DNA of 64,000 nucleotides, taken from assembly GCF_018343665.1 (NCBI RefSeq), contig NZ_JAGYPM010000004.1, positions 188,343-252,342 on the forward strand, read 5' to 3'. The notes under the pieces were generated by a model that was not told where the DNA came from, did no database searches, and saw nothing but the letters and a program-made list of their open reading frames with translations. The translations under genes were made by a program, and so were the position numbers. The stretch comes from Cytobacillus citreus (GTDB taxonomy: Bacteria; Bacillota; Bacilli; Bacillales; Cytobacillaceae). Positions 34,247-43,231 of this stretch are shown in pieces (positions within the stretch are counted from its first letter, which is position 1; each line of letters opens with the position of its first letter).

Positions 34247-35494
34247 CTAGTTTAATCTTATTTTTACAAACTTCCGCTTCCCAACTTGCACAATTAAGTT
34301 GTCTGTCATTGAAACGACTAATTGAATATCAAGAACCTTTTCTTCATTAATTTTGATTCCGCCGTTTTGAATCATTCTTCTTGCTTCGCTTTTCGAACTC
34401 TGTAAACCGAGGATTGTAAGCAATTCCACAATCGGAACTTGTTTTTCTCCTTGCCATTCCACTATGGGAATATCATCAGGGATCGAACCTTGCTGGAACA
34501 CAGCAATAAACTGCTGCTTCGCCTTCTCAGCTGCCTCTTCACCATGAAACATTCTGACAATGGTTGTACCTAGGAGCATTTTGGCGTCTCGTGGATGTAA
34601 TTCTCCACTGAAAAGCTCCTTTATAATGATTTTAATTTCTTCTGGTGGCAAATCCGTTGCTAACTCAAAATATTTTTTCATTAATTCATCAGGAATGGAC
34701 ATCGCTTTTCCAAACATTTCTTCGGGAGCTTCATCGATTCCAATGTAGTTTTTCTTCGATTTAGACATTTTTTCAACACCATCAAGACCTTCTAATAATG
34801 GCATTAACAAGGCAACCTGCTTTTCATTTCCAAACTTTTCTTGAAAGTGTCTGCCCATTAAAATATTGAAATGTTGATCTGTTCCACCTAATTCAATATC
34901 ATTCTCCAAGACAACTGAATCATATCCTTGCATTAATGGGTAGAAGAATTCATGTAGGGAAATTGGTTTTCCGAGAGCAATCCGTTCTTCAAAATCATCT
35001 CGTTCAAGCAATCTGGCAACCGTAATTTTCCCAGCTAAATTAATTACTTCTTCAAAGCTTAAGTTTGATAGCCACTTCGAATTATAATGGAGCTCTACCT
35101 TTTCCATTTCCAATACTTTGCCGAATTGCTCGAAGTATGTTTTGGCATTGAATTTTACTTCTTCATCTGTTAGTTGCTTTCTTGCAGCTGATTTGCCAGT
35201 GGGGTCACCAATTTTTCCTGTGAAATCTCCAATCACTAATTGAATAATATGACCATTCTCTTGAAACTGCCGAAGCTTATTTAAAACAACCGTATGGCCA
35301 AGGTGAACATCTGGTGCAGAAGGATCTAATCCTAATTTAATTTTAAGCGGGTTATTCAACAATACGGATTTTGCGATTTTATTTTTTAACTCCTCTGTTG
35401 GAATAATTTCCTGAACACCGAGAGAGTACATAGCCATTTGTCTTTCAACTTCGACTAATTGTTCTTTTGATAATTGCTCGATAAAATTCTCCAT
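34247..35494 (-). CDS. tyrS: Tyrosyl-tRNA synthetase
   Basis: A 415-residue class I synthetase that charges tRNA-Tyr. Visible are the HIGH-type motif (DVHLGHT, near residue 64), the tyrosine-site QGYDSVVL and GGTDQHFN segments, KMSKSK (near 230) and a C-terminal S4 RNA-binding domain ([18 protein letters not shown]). The length and the neighbouring marR gene match the B. subtilis tyrZ arrangement rather than tyrS. A T-box leader with its terminator lies directly upstream (35525-35760), so uncharged tRNA-Tyr should turn the gene on. CTGGAGGC precedes the ATG. Confidence 0.95.
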   Translation of the reverse strand: MENFIEQLSKEQLVEVERQMAMYSLGVQEIIPTEELKNKIAKSVLLNNPLKIKLGLDPSAPDVHLGHTVVLNKLRQFQENGHIIQLVIGDFTGKIGDPTGKSAARKQLTDEEVKFNAKTYFEQFGKVLEMEKVELHYNSKWLSNLSFEEVINLAGKITVARLLERDDFEERIALGKPISLHEFFYPLMQGYDSVVLENDIELGGTDQHFNILMGRHFQEKFGNEKQVALLMPLLEGLDGVEKMSKSKKNYIGIDEAPEEMFGKAMSIPDELMKKYFELATDLPPEEIKIIIKELFSGELHPRDAKMLLGTTIVRMFHGEEAAEKAKQQFIAVFQQGSIPDDIPIVEWQGEKQVPIVELLTILGLQSSKSEARRMIQNGGIKINEEKVLDIQLVVSMTDNLIVQVGKRKFVKIRLN

Positions 35495-35524
35495 GATTCC
35501 GCCTCCAGTTTATTAAAAAAATAT

Positions 35525-35760
35525 ATAAAAAAACCACATCCCTAAAAAAGGGACGTGGTTGATTGCACGCGGTACCACCCTTGTTGAAGAATTCAATTCT
35601 TCCACTTATACGAATAACGGCTCGTCCGTTCTTTGCTAGTAAAGCTTAGGTTCACAAAGAAAGCTCAAGGAGGTAATTCGCTATTATCTTTGTACCGATT
35701 CGCACCTGCCATCGGCTCTCTAAAACAGGGAGATAATAAACTACTTTATCCTATCATTGC
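35525..35760 (-). ncRNA. T-box riboswitch controlling tyrS
   Basis: The minus strand carries the T-box core AAGGGTGGTACCGCG (35568-35583) followed by a terminator whose stem pairs 35532-35542 with 35550-35560 and ends in a U run. The upstream part has the Stem I layout with GAATTACC, whose TAC is a plausible Tyr specifier. Uncharged tRNA would pair with the TGG bulge and open the terminator. It lies between marR and tyrS. Confidence 0.92.
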
Positions 35761-35779
35761 ATTTTATAAAATTAGTTAT

Positions 35780-36307
35780 CTAAAAGTTGTTACTTCTTAT
35801 GATTCGTCTTAAAAGTGTAGCTAATAATGCTTGTTCATCAATGGATAGATGGCTGACTAGGTCAATTTCTCCTTGATGGAATTTTGGGTATAATTCCTCC
35901 ATTGCCTCTATACCAGCTTGTGTAATGGTAATAAAAACATTTCTTCTATCATGGTGATCGACTTTTCTAGTAACGAATTCTTTTCTTTCTAACGTATTTG
36001 TAATATTGCTTACAGTGGCTTTTGTGACTCCTAATGATTGAGATAGCTTTTTTGTTTCCATAGAACCTGAAATCCAAAGATCGTATAGCAGGGAGAAGGC
36101 TGTCCACGATAATCCGTATTGTCCAAGAACTTCTCGCTCCATCTTTAGCTTTAGCCCTTGTGCACTTCGATATATGTTAGTAGCGACAGCAATGGCATTA
36201 AGATTTAATGATGGTAAAGATATATTGCTTAACCTATTTTTTGTATCAATTTCCTTTGGAAGTAATTCTCTATCTTTGTTAAAGTTACTCATTTGATCAT
36301 CCTTCAA
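35780..36307 (-). CDS. MarR family transcriptional regulator
   Basis: A 175-residue winged-helix repressor: dimerisation helix (SLNLNAIAVATNIYRSAQGLKLKMEREVL), HTH (METKKLSQSLGVTKATVSNITNTLERKEFV), the DHHDRRNVFITITQAG wing and C-terminal helices. It sits directly upstream of the T-box and tyrS, as ywaE does with tyrZ in B. subtilis. An inverted repeat 8 bp before the start is a likely autoregulatory site. Its ligand is unknown. Confidence 0.88.
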   Translation of the reverse strand: MKDDQMSNFNKDRELLPKEIDTKNRLSNISLPSLNLNAIAVATNIYRSAQGLKLKMEREVLGQYGLSWTAFSLLYDLWISGSMETKKLSQSLGVTKATVSNITNTLERKEFVTRKVDHHDRRNVFITITQAGIEAMEELYPKFHQGEIDLVSHLSIDEQALLATLLRRIIRSNNF

Positions 36308-36315
36308 GTTTTCAC

Positions 36316-36337
36316 AATCGTTAGCTATGAAACGATT
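36316..36337. promoter_or_regulatory. Inverted repeat before marR, likely operator
   Basis: AATCGTT and AACGATT are separated by eight bases, just upstream of the marR start. Confidence 0.45.
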
Positions 36338-36367
36338 TTAGCAAAAGAATGGAGCATCTGCAAGTAG

Positions 36368-36409
36368 AAAAAGAAAAAGCCAACAAAAATATGTGGCTTT
36401 TTCTTTTTC
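36368..36409 (-). terminator. Terminator of nos
   Basis: A hairpin with stem AAAAAGCCA/TGGCTTTTT is followed on the minus strand by a T-rich run. It directly follows the nos stop. Confidence 0.75.
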
Positions 36410-36416
36410 AAAAAAA

Positions 36417-37496
36417 TTAATAAGGTAAAGGCTGAATAAAATAATTCGGTGATTTTGTTTCATTATTATATGGCTTATGAAAAATATGTGTTGCAGCAGG
36501 AGAAACTGGAGGAATGAGCCATGTCCAGTCTCCTGTTACAGATCGTCCGCACTCTGATTCTTTTTCCTCAAATCGTTTAAATTGCTGTGCTGCTGTATGA
36601 TGATCAACGATACTGACTCCAGCCTCTTTGTATGAATATATGATAGCAGCATTCAACTCAACTAATGCTCGGTCCTTCCAGAGAGAACTATTTCTGCTTT
36701 GATCTAATCCCATTAATGAGGCAATTTTCGGAAGCATATTATATCGAAAATCATCAGCTAGACTTCTTGCTCCGATTTCAGTACCCATATACCAACCATT
36801 AAAAGGAGCGGCGGAATAATTAATTCCTCCTATTTCAAGACTCATGCTCGAAATAATCGGAACAGCATACCATTTAAGCTGCATATCTTCAAACCACACA
36901 TAGTGAGGATGACGTATAGGAACCTCTAGGATAAGCTCATTAGGTATTTCAAACATTTGCGGGCTGTTATCATTCATTTGAATAACTAAAGGAAGTACAT
37001 CAAAGTGCGTCTCATTCCCCTTCCAGCCAAGTCCAGTACATATTTCGGTAAATGCGATAGAATCAGGATCACCTATAATGCCATCTTTTGTTTTATAACC
37101 GGCATAACGTATTAATTGATGATTCCATATCCTGACTGATTCCTTGTTCTTTTTTTGGCGGAAAATAGTAATGGTGGGCCTTATACGCCCTTGGTTTGTA
37201 GCATATTCGATATGCTCAAATAAAGCATCTCGAATGGATTCTTCCGTACTTAAATCTCGCTTATCAAACACCTTTAGACTTTCCCAAAATAACCTTCCAA
37301 TGCACCGATTGCTATTGCGCCAAGCCATTTTAGCTCCATGCTCTAATTCTTCTGAAGTGTGCTCATAATATCCGACTCTATTTATTTGCTTTTTAATTTG
37401 ATGCAAACGATTGTCTATTTCTTGTTCACTCTTATTTAACTCATAATAGCAGTTTCGAATAAATTCTTCTGCATCTTTATATAAATCCGTAATCAA
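36417..37496 (-). CDS. nos: Bacterial nitric oxide synthase oxygenase
   Basis: A 359-residue haem enzyme that makes NO from arginine with electrons from cellular flavoproteins; bacterial forms lack the reductase half. The haem-ligand Cys65 lies in [13 protein letters not shown]. The substrate and pterin regions are visible ([29 protein letters not shown], and the C-terminal GDWTWLIPP). The length matches B. subtilis Nos. NO in Bacillus helps protect against oxidative stress and antibiotics. The gene stands alone with its own terminator. Confidence 0.95.
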   Translation of the reverse strand: MITDLYKDAEEFIRNCYYELNKSEQEIDNRLHQIKKQINRVGYYEHTSEELEHGAKMAWRNSNRCIGRLFWESLKVFDKRDLSTEESIRDALFEHIEYATNQGRIRPTITIFRQKKNKESVRIWNHQLIRYAGYKTKDGIIGDPDSIAFTEICTGLGWKGNETHFDVLPLVIQMNDNSPQMFEIPNELILEVPIRHPHYVWFEDMQLKWYAVPIISSMSLEIGGINYSAAPFNGWYMGTEIGARSLADDFRYNMLPKIASLMGLDQSRNSSLWKDRALVELNAAIIYSYKEAGVSIVDHHTAAQQFKRFEEKESECGRSVTGDWTWLIPPVSPAATHIFHKPYNNETKSPNYFIQPLPY

Positions 37497-37726
37497 ACGT
37501 GAATCCTCCTTGCTGAATGACTAGTCTGATTATACCATAAGGAATTCGTTCGTTTCCTGATGGATAGTTTGTGCAAATTCGTTTAATAAAAGTAATAAAG
37601 TCTTTTTTGATCAAAAATCTTTTCTTGAAAAATGTACGAAAAGGCAAAACTATTTATTATTGTTTTACGAATAAATAGGTATAAGCTTATAAAACAGATG
37701 ATGTTATAGAAATTGAGTGGTGAGAA

Positions 37727-38284
37727 ATGGACAAAGAGCTTAAGCTGATTAAATTAATAAAGAAAAAGGGAAGTGAAGCGGCAGCGAATGAACTTGTTTC
37801 CATCTATTACCGCGAAATATACCATTACGTTTACAAACAGACTCTTGATCAAGAGCAATCGCTCGATTTAACGCAGGAAATCTTTATTAATATGCTCCAA
37901 GGACTCAATCAGTTTGAAGGGCAAAGGGCTTCATTTCGAACATGGCTATACAAGATTGCTACTTATAAAATAGTCGATTATTTTCGATCGAAGCATTATA
38001 AAATACGCAATCTCTCGGAGGATCTTGCTGATATAGCAATCAGCGGGGATGAAGACTTTACGGAAATGCTGCTGCAGAAGGATGAGATAGGGACTGTTAT
38101 GGAGGCTGTCAATGTACTAGAAACTTCTCTTCAGCAAATATTTCGTCTTAAGTTATTTGCGGATTATACCTTTCAAGAAATTGCAGCAACATTGCAAATC
38201 CCTGAATCGACAGTTAAAACCAAGTATTATCGAAGCTTGAGGTTTGTACGGAAAGAAGTGAAGGAGGTTCATGCTGATGAATGA
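37727..38284 (+). CDS. ECF sigma factor heading an ABC transporter operon
   Basis: A 185-residue sigma factor with region 2 (YYREIYHYVYKQTLDQEQSLDLTQEIFINML, FRTWLYKIATYKIVDYFRSK) and region 4 (LETSLQQIFRLKLFADYTFQEIAATLQIPESTVKTKYYRSLRFV). It overlaps the next gene and leads a five-gene operon of a membrane protein, an ABC ATPase and two permeases (37727-42342). The arrangement recalls the sigY operon of B. subtilis, but identity is not claimed. A possible ECF promoter (AAAACT, 16 bases, CGAA) lies about 70 bp upstream. Confidence 0.9.
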   Translation: MDKELKLIKLIKKKGSEAAANELVSIYYREIYHYVYKQTLDQEQSLDLTQEIFINMLQGLNQFEGQRASFRTWLYKIATYKIVDYFRSKHYKIRNLSEDLADIAISGDEDFTEMLLQKDEIGTVMEAVNVLETSLQQIFRLKLFADYTFQEIAATLQIPESTVKTKYYRSLRFVRKEVKEVHADE

Positions 38285-39047
38285 TGAAAAGCAATTCTCT
38301 TACCCTGATAAAAAAATTATTGAACGTGAAATAACTGCGATTGTTAAAAAAGGCAAGATTGAAAGAGAATCATTTCCTAGACTACTACTCAGTATGTACA
38401 GACAAATTGGCGTTCGTTTTTTAATACGGGATAGAAAGGAAATCTCAATTGCTGTGACGATGGCAGTGATCTTGATGTTTGCAGTATTAACGAGTGGTCA
38501 GGAGAGGTATGAGTCATCTTCTAGTTTTTACGGTATTATCATGCTTGTTTCACCAATTCTTTATGGTGTGCTCTCACTATTGCCATTTCTACACAGTAAA
38601 ATTAACGGAACATTTGAAGTAGAGATGACATGCAAATATAACCTGTATCAACTAGCTGCTTTTCGAATGCTTATATTTAGCGTGTTTTGTTTTCTATTAA
38701 ACACGGTATGGGTACTTGCTATGGCGATGAAATTTTCAACTGTGCATTTCGTTCAGGCATTCATGATTTCGACAACTTCCTTGCTGATTTTCTCCTTATT
38801 GTTTTTATATGTGTTTACAGTTTTAAAAAAGATGATTACGAAGGTGGCAGCGGTCATGAGCTGGATAGGGCTTAACGCTTTGTTTGTTTTTATTGATTCA
38901 GTCGTTTACCAGCAACTTCTTGTTTCTGTCCCATGGTATTTATATGGAATTGTCATTTGTCTATCTGCCTATTTATTTTTGAAGAAGATAAAAGAGTTCA
39001 TTATTCAGAATCAAAGGGAAGGAGCAATCAGCTATGTTAACAGTTAA
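38277..39047 (+). CDS. Multi-pass membrane protein, sigma-factor partner
   Basis: A 256-residue protein with a hydrophilic N-terminal region of about 60 residues and six predicted helices (from residue 62). The start is taken as ATG 38277, nine bases after AAGGAGG; ATG 38271 is too close to that site. It overlaps the sigma gene and the following ATPase gene, so the three are translationally linked. Position suggests a membrane anti-sigma or signalling role; the sequence matches no family that I recognise. Confidence 0.7.
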   Translation: MNDEKQFSYPDKKIIEREITAIVKKGKIERESFPRLLLSMYRQIGVRFLIRDRKEISIAVTMAVILMFAVLTSGQERYESSSSFYGIIMLVSPILYGVLSLLPFLHSKINGTFEVEMTCKYNLYQLAAFRMLIFSVFCFLLNTVWVLAMAMKFSTVHFVQAFMISTTSLLIFSLLFLYVFTVLKKMITKVAAVMSWIGLNALFVFIDSVVYQQLLVSVPWYLYGIVICLSAYLFLKKIKEFIIQNQREGAISYVNS

Positions 39048-39912
39048 TAGTGTAAGTAAGGATTTTGGGAATTTTCCAGTTTTACAGGATATCCAGCTTG
39101 AGTTTTCGAACGGAGTATATGGTTTGCTTGCCCCGAATGGAGCGGGGAAAACAACTTTAATCAAAATGCTGACAACTTTGCTGTTTCCAACAAAAGGAGA
39201 AATTCTATATGAGGGACAAACTATTTTTAGCATGGGTGAGAGGTATCGTGATTTAATTGGCTACCTTCCTCAAAACTTTGGCTATTATAAGAACTACAAT
39301 CCGAATCAGTATTTACAATATTTAGCCGCTCTTAAAGGGATTTCTAAGCAAGCTGCAAATGAAAAAATTCCTCAGTTGCTCAAGCTTGTTGCATTAGAGG
39401 ATGCAATCAAAAAGAAGATGGGAAAGTTTTCGGGAGGGATGATTCAAAGAGTTGGAATTGCTCAGGCAATGCTGAATGATCCCAAAATCCTAATCCTAGA
39501 TGAACCGACTGCAGGTCTTGATCCAAAAGAACGTGTTCGTTTCCGAAATCTTTTATCTGACTTAGCTCGAGATCGAATTGTTATTTTATCCACTCATATT
39601 GTGTCGGATGTCGAGTCCATTGCCAATGAAATAATTATGATAAAAGATAAGCGTGTTCTTTATAAAGACAGCATCCAGTCAATTTGTCAGCAGCTTGATG
39701 GCAAAGTGTATGAAATAGAAATGGATTTTGATCAGGTAAAGGCCTTTCGGAAGAATTTTTTATCTCTTTCTGAAAGGCAAGACAATGGCAGGATGAACAT
39801 TCGATTCATTGCAGAAGAAAACATAAGACCAGAATGGAAGCGTGTGAAACCTACTCTGGAGGATGTTTTTCTTTATCAATATCAGGATAAAGAGGTTGAG
39901 CAAAAGGTATGA
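39034..39912 (+). CDS. ABC transporter ATP-binding protein
   Basis: A 292-residue exporter-type ATPase with Walker A (APNGAGKTT), Q-loop (LPQNFG), signature (FSGGMIQRVG), Walker B (ILILDEP) and H-loop (STHIVSD), followed by a C-terminal regulatory extension of about 80 residues. It overlaps the genes on both sides (14 and 4 bases). It should energise the two permeases that follow. The C-terminal LEDVFLYQY motif is usual for ABC-2 export ATPases. Confidence 0.92.
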   Translation: MLTVNSVSKDFGNFPVLQDIQLEFSNGVYGLLAPNGAGKTTLIKMLTTLLFPTKGEILYEGQTIFSMGERYRDLIGYLPQNFGYYKNYNPNQYLQYLAALKGISKQAANEKIPQLLKLVALEDAIKKKMGKFSGGMIQRVGIAQAMLNDPKILILDEPTAGLDPKERVRFRNLLSDLARDRIVILSTHIVSDVESIANEIIMIKDKRVLYKDSIQSICQQLDGKVYEIEMDFDQVKAFRKNFLSLSERQDNGRMNIRFIAEENIRPEWKRVKPTLEDVFLYQYQDKEVEQKV

Positions 39913-41165
39913 GGGTCCTGCTGTATGAAATCCGTAAAGCATTCCATTCGCCGATTATCCTCGGGCTTTTAGGTGTATTTATTGCCTTTAATTTTTTCTT
40001 AATCTATGAAAATTCCTTTATTAAGGATGATTTACGTAAGGTAAATCAATTTGCTGATAAATATGGAACGGAAATCAATGATGAAATGCTGGACAAGATG
40101 AAGCAAGATTATGAAGCCCAGATGAAAAAGGTAAATGAGAAAACAAATGAAGTTCTGTCAAAGACTTATGAAAGCATGGACGAATTTTATTCTGATCAAT
40201 CCTTTTATCCGGCTGATCATTTTAATGAAAAAGAGCTTTTGCTTTTTAATGAAATAGCTTTGCTTGAATACTACTATTTCACTAGTCTTCATTTAGAAGA
40301 AAGCTTTCAAAACATTGATCCAATAGCAATCGCTGAACTTGAGATAAAGCAGTATGGAATTAGTGGGCAGGCGGCAGAATTGATTAGAAGTCAGTATGGG
40401 AAATTTACGGAACGCTATCAGGAAGTACTTGAAAATAAGGAATATAAGCATCTTTTCCCATCGCAAAGAGTGTTTGAAACACATCTATTGCTATTTAAAA
40501 AGATGTTTAAAGCAATCTTAATAGAAAGCCTAATTCTGACAGTCCTTGTAACGGCTTATATAATAAATTTTGAGTTTGATAAAGGAACTTATTTAATTGC
40601 TTATAGCTCAAAAAGAGGAAGAGGATTATGGGGAGATAAACTAAGGGCTGCGCTAATCATCAATGTTTTGCTATTCACTTTCATACTGGTTCTCGGGCTG
40701 ATAGCTTACTTCAGCGTGTTTTCCTATAAGGAATTTTGGCATGTACCAATCAGCAGTTTTTTCAATGCAGGAAAAGAATGGTTTATGTCTTGGTGGAATC
40801 TCTCATTTATTGAGTATTTAACATCTTGTATTTTGTTAGCTTATGTATTAACCATTTTATTTACTATGATGACGGCTATTTTAGCTCGATATGTACGGAA
40901 TAGCTATCTAGTATTCTTTATTTTTCTCTGTCTTTTTGGAGTGATTTTTGCTAATCAAGGAATTATTCCACGTAGTAATATAGCTTTCCTATTAGGATAT
41001 TTTACACCAGTTAATCTTGTACTAAATTCGTTTGTATGGTTTATGCATAGAGCGGTTACGTTTACTCCATATTTTGAGGTGATTACAGTTGGAGTTTGGT
41101 TTGTAATTTTGCTACTTGGCATTCTTTTTTGCGCAAGAAGTTTTCGTAAATGTGATCTAAAGTAG
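39909..41165 (+). CDS. ABC-2-like permease, first of two
   Basis: A 418-residue membrane protein: one helix at 15-33, a large outer domain of about 170 residues rich in charged helices (to about 205), then five helices (from about 213), the ABC-2 exporter plan. It starts by ATGA overlap with the ATPase gene. The FDKGTYLIAYSSKRGRG segment at the start of the second membrane block resembles permeases of bacteriocin-immunity or lantibiotic-type exporters. Cargo unknown. Confidence 0.8.
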   Translation: MRVLLYEIRKAFHSPIILGLLGVFIAFNFFLIYENSFIKDDLRKVNQFADKYGTEINDEMLDKMKQDYEAQMKKVNEKTNEVLSKTYESMDEFYSDQSFYPADHFNEKELLLFNEIALLEYYYFTSLHLEESFQNIDPIAIAELEIKQYGISGQAAELIRSQYGKFTERYQEVLENKEYKHLFPSQRVFETHLLLFKKMFKAILIESLILTVLVTAYIINFEFDKGTYLIAYSSKRGRGLWGDKLRAALIINVLLFTFILVLGLIAYFSVFSYKEFWHVPISSFFNAGKEWFMSWWNLSFIEYLTSCILLAYVLTILFTMMTAILARYVRNSYLVFFIFLCLFGVIFANQGIIPRSNIAFLLGYFTPVNLVLNSFVWFMHRAVTFTPYFEVITVGVWFVILLLGILFCARSFRKCDLK

Positions 41166-41178
41166 AGGAGTGGATATT

Positions 41179-42342
41179 TTGAGGATCATATGGCAGGAAA
41201 TGAAGAAAATTTTTAATCCGGTCATGCTGCTGATTTTAGTTTTAATAAATATGCTCATGTATTATATTTTCATAGGTTTTGACATATCTGTTTTTCCAAA
41301 TGGTAGACCAGCGACGGATCATTATCATATTGGCATTGAAATGGTTGAAAAATATGGTCATGAATTAGATGAAAAAGAATTTAAGGATTTTAAAGAGGTG
41401 CTTCAGCAGGAAATCAAGAAAGCAGATGAATACATTCAATCAGACAAAGAATTTGCAGAGCTTGGCATTACGACTTATGAAGAATATCGGGAAATGAAAA
41501 ATGAGGTTGTTAGGGATCCTGTTTTTAGTCAGCTAGATTCAAAAATAGTATTTGATATAGGTGTTGATTTATTTTGGGAGATTCCTGCAAGAGAAGACAT
41601 AATTGAGGATTTTGAATTTGTTAAAGAACGCTACGGCTATGGTTATATTGAGCAACCAACAGAGGACCAGGAGCGGAGGATTCAAGAAGTGGTCAACACT
41701 GGTGCCGTCAATTCTATTTTTCCTGCTTATCCTGTGGAGGATAACTTCCATTCAATTAGTAAAAATATAACAATCACCATTCTAGTAAGTGTTCTATTTA
41801 TGATTTCACCGATTTTTATTAGAGACTATAAGAATAATATGATTGGTTTACAGTACACCTCAAAGGCAGGAAGAAGTTTATTTAAGAAAAAGGTTGCTGC
41901 AGGGGCACTTTCAGCCTTCTTGATTACAACGATTCTCTTGGTTGTATATTACAGCATTTATGCTACAAATGATATCGGGATGTTTCTTGCTAGTGGGATT
42001 AATTCCTTTATGGGCACGGTGTATTGGTACGACTTTACTTTTCTGCAATTAATAATTTTAACGATTGGGTTAACCTATGTGCTAACGTTGTCTTTATCTC
42101 TCGTAGCGATTTATGTTTCAAGTATTTGCAAGAACTACATCGCCATCATCGGCTTTCAATTGCCCATCTTTGTGCTCGTATGCGTGCTTATTTTTAATAG
42201 ATCCCTGCTAAGTGAGGCTTTTTTAATCTACAGTTCGCAGCTGAAAGTGGCTGTTTTGTATTGCGTGATCATTATTTCTCCTATTATCATGCTTATTTGG
42301 AAAAAGAGGCGGGAGAAAAATCAGGATATTTTATTTGAATAG
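41179..42342 (+). CDS. ABC-2-like permease, second of two
   Basis: A 387-residue membrane protein with the same plan as its neighbour: N-terminal helix, a charged outer domain of about 150 residues, then about six helices, with IGLQYTSKAGRSLFKKK matching the partner's block. The start is taken as TTG 41179, eight bases after GAGGAG; a GTG at 41170 lies inside that site. The two permeases probably form a heterodimeric channel. The operon ends at 42353-42382. Confidence 0.8.
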   Translation: MRIIWQEMKKIFNPVMLLILVLINMLMYYIFIGFDISVFPNGRPATDHYHIGIEMVEKYGHELDEKEFKDFKEVLQQEIKKADEYIQSDKEFAELGITTYEEYREMKNEVVRDPVFSQLDSKIVFDIGVDLFWEIPAREDIIEDFEFVKERYGYGYIEQPTEDQERRIQEVVNTGAVNSIFPAYPVEDNFHSISKNITITILVSVLFMISPIFIRDYKNNMIGLQYTSKAGRSLFKKKVAAGALSAFLITTILLVVYYSIYATNDIGMFLASGINSFMGTVYWYDFTFLQLIILTIGLTYVLTLSLSLVAIYVSSICKNYIAIIGFQLPIFVLVCVLIFNRSLLSEAFLIYSSQLKVAVLYCVIIISPIIMLIWKKRREKNQDILFE

Positions 42343-42352
42343 AGAATAAGAA

Positions 42353-42382
42353 GACAAGACTTTTTTGAAGGTCTTGTTTTTC
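42353..42382 (+). terminator. Terminator of the sigma/ABC operon
   Basis: ACAAGAC pairs with GTCTTGT, followed by TTTTTCTTT. Confidence 0.75.
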
Positions 42383-42515
42383 TTTGATATTGGGGGAAAT
42401 ACTTTTACAGTCTATATTTTTTTCGAATAAAATATAGACTTTTGTACTATCAACACTTAGTATTAGTACCAGATACTAACTTTAGGATTATATGTTTTTC
42501 AACTGGAGGGTACAC

Positions 42516-43109
42516 ATGTTATATAAATTGTTTAGCAGTATTCTGTTTTTTATCATAAAGCTGTTTAATAGATTGGAAGTTAAGGGAAAAGAAAATATCC
42601 CTGCTGGGCAAAGATACGTAGTAACTTGTTCCCATAAAGGGTGGGTGGATGTCATTATGCTGGCGGTTGCATTATATCCCATCCCCGTCCACTATATGGC
42701 GAAGAAGCAGCTGTTTGAAGGGAAATGGAAGAATCGATTTTTTCAATCGATTAATGCATTTCCGGTTAATCGGGAAAATCCCGGACCAAGCACTTTGAAA
42801 ATTCCTCTTAAACTATTAAAGGAAAATAAATGTGTAGGTATTTTTCCAAGCGGCACAAGAACTAGTGAAGATGTGCCATTAAAAAAAGGTGCTGTCACGA
42901 TTGCAATAAAGGCAAACGCCCCATTATTGCCTGCAGTCTTTAAAGGACCGACAAACTTTTCGCGGATTTTTAAGGAAAAGTCGATTGTTGTATTCGGGGA
43001 ACCAATATTATTTCAGGAAGACAAGCAAGGGCTGAAGAGAGAAGAGATGATTGAAAATTATGTAGAGTTGTTAGAAGAGGAAATGAGAAGGTTGGAAGAA
43101 GGTTTGTAA
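42516..43109 (+). CDS. plsC: 1-acyl-sn-glycerol-3-phosphate acyltransferase
   Basis: A 197-residue PlsC-type acyltransferase that adds the second acyl chain to lysophosphatidate at the membrane. It has an N-terminal hydrophobic helix (1-20), the catalytic HX4D motif (His40, Asp45 in SHKGWVD), the glycerophosphate-binding INAFPVNR segment, a third motif FPSGTRTSED in which Ser replaces the usual Glu of EGTRS, and a final PLLPAVFKG motif. The start is ATG 42516 behind CTGGAGGG. Other PlsC paralogues probably exist, so this need not be the main enzyme. Confidence 0.88.
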   Translation: MLYKLFSSILFFIIKLFNRLEVKGKENIPAGQRYVVTCSHKGWVDVIMLAVALYPIPVHYMAKKQLFEGKWKNRFFQSINAFPVNRENPGPSTLKIPLKLLKENKCVGIFPSGTRTSEDVPLKKGAVTIAIKANAPLLPAVFKGPTNFSRIFKEKSIVVFGEPILFQEDKQGLKREEMIENYVELLEEEMRRLEEGL

Positions 43110-43159
43110 GAGTATGAGATTGGTGGAATCTTAAATGAATATTATATTTTAATGAGTAA

Positions 43160-43200
43160 ATCAGCAGACCTTTTTGGAGAGTAAAAAGGTCTGCTGATTA
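43160..43200. terminator. Bidirectional terminator
   Basis: ATCAGCAGACCTTTTT pairs with AAAAAGGTCTGCTGAT across a short loop, between convergent plsC and the DUF4179 gene. Confidence 0.88.
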
Positions 43201-43231
43201 TACTTCTCTGGAAGTTTAAAAATGATGATAG

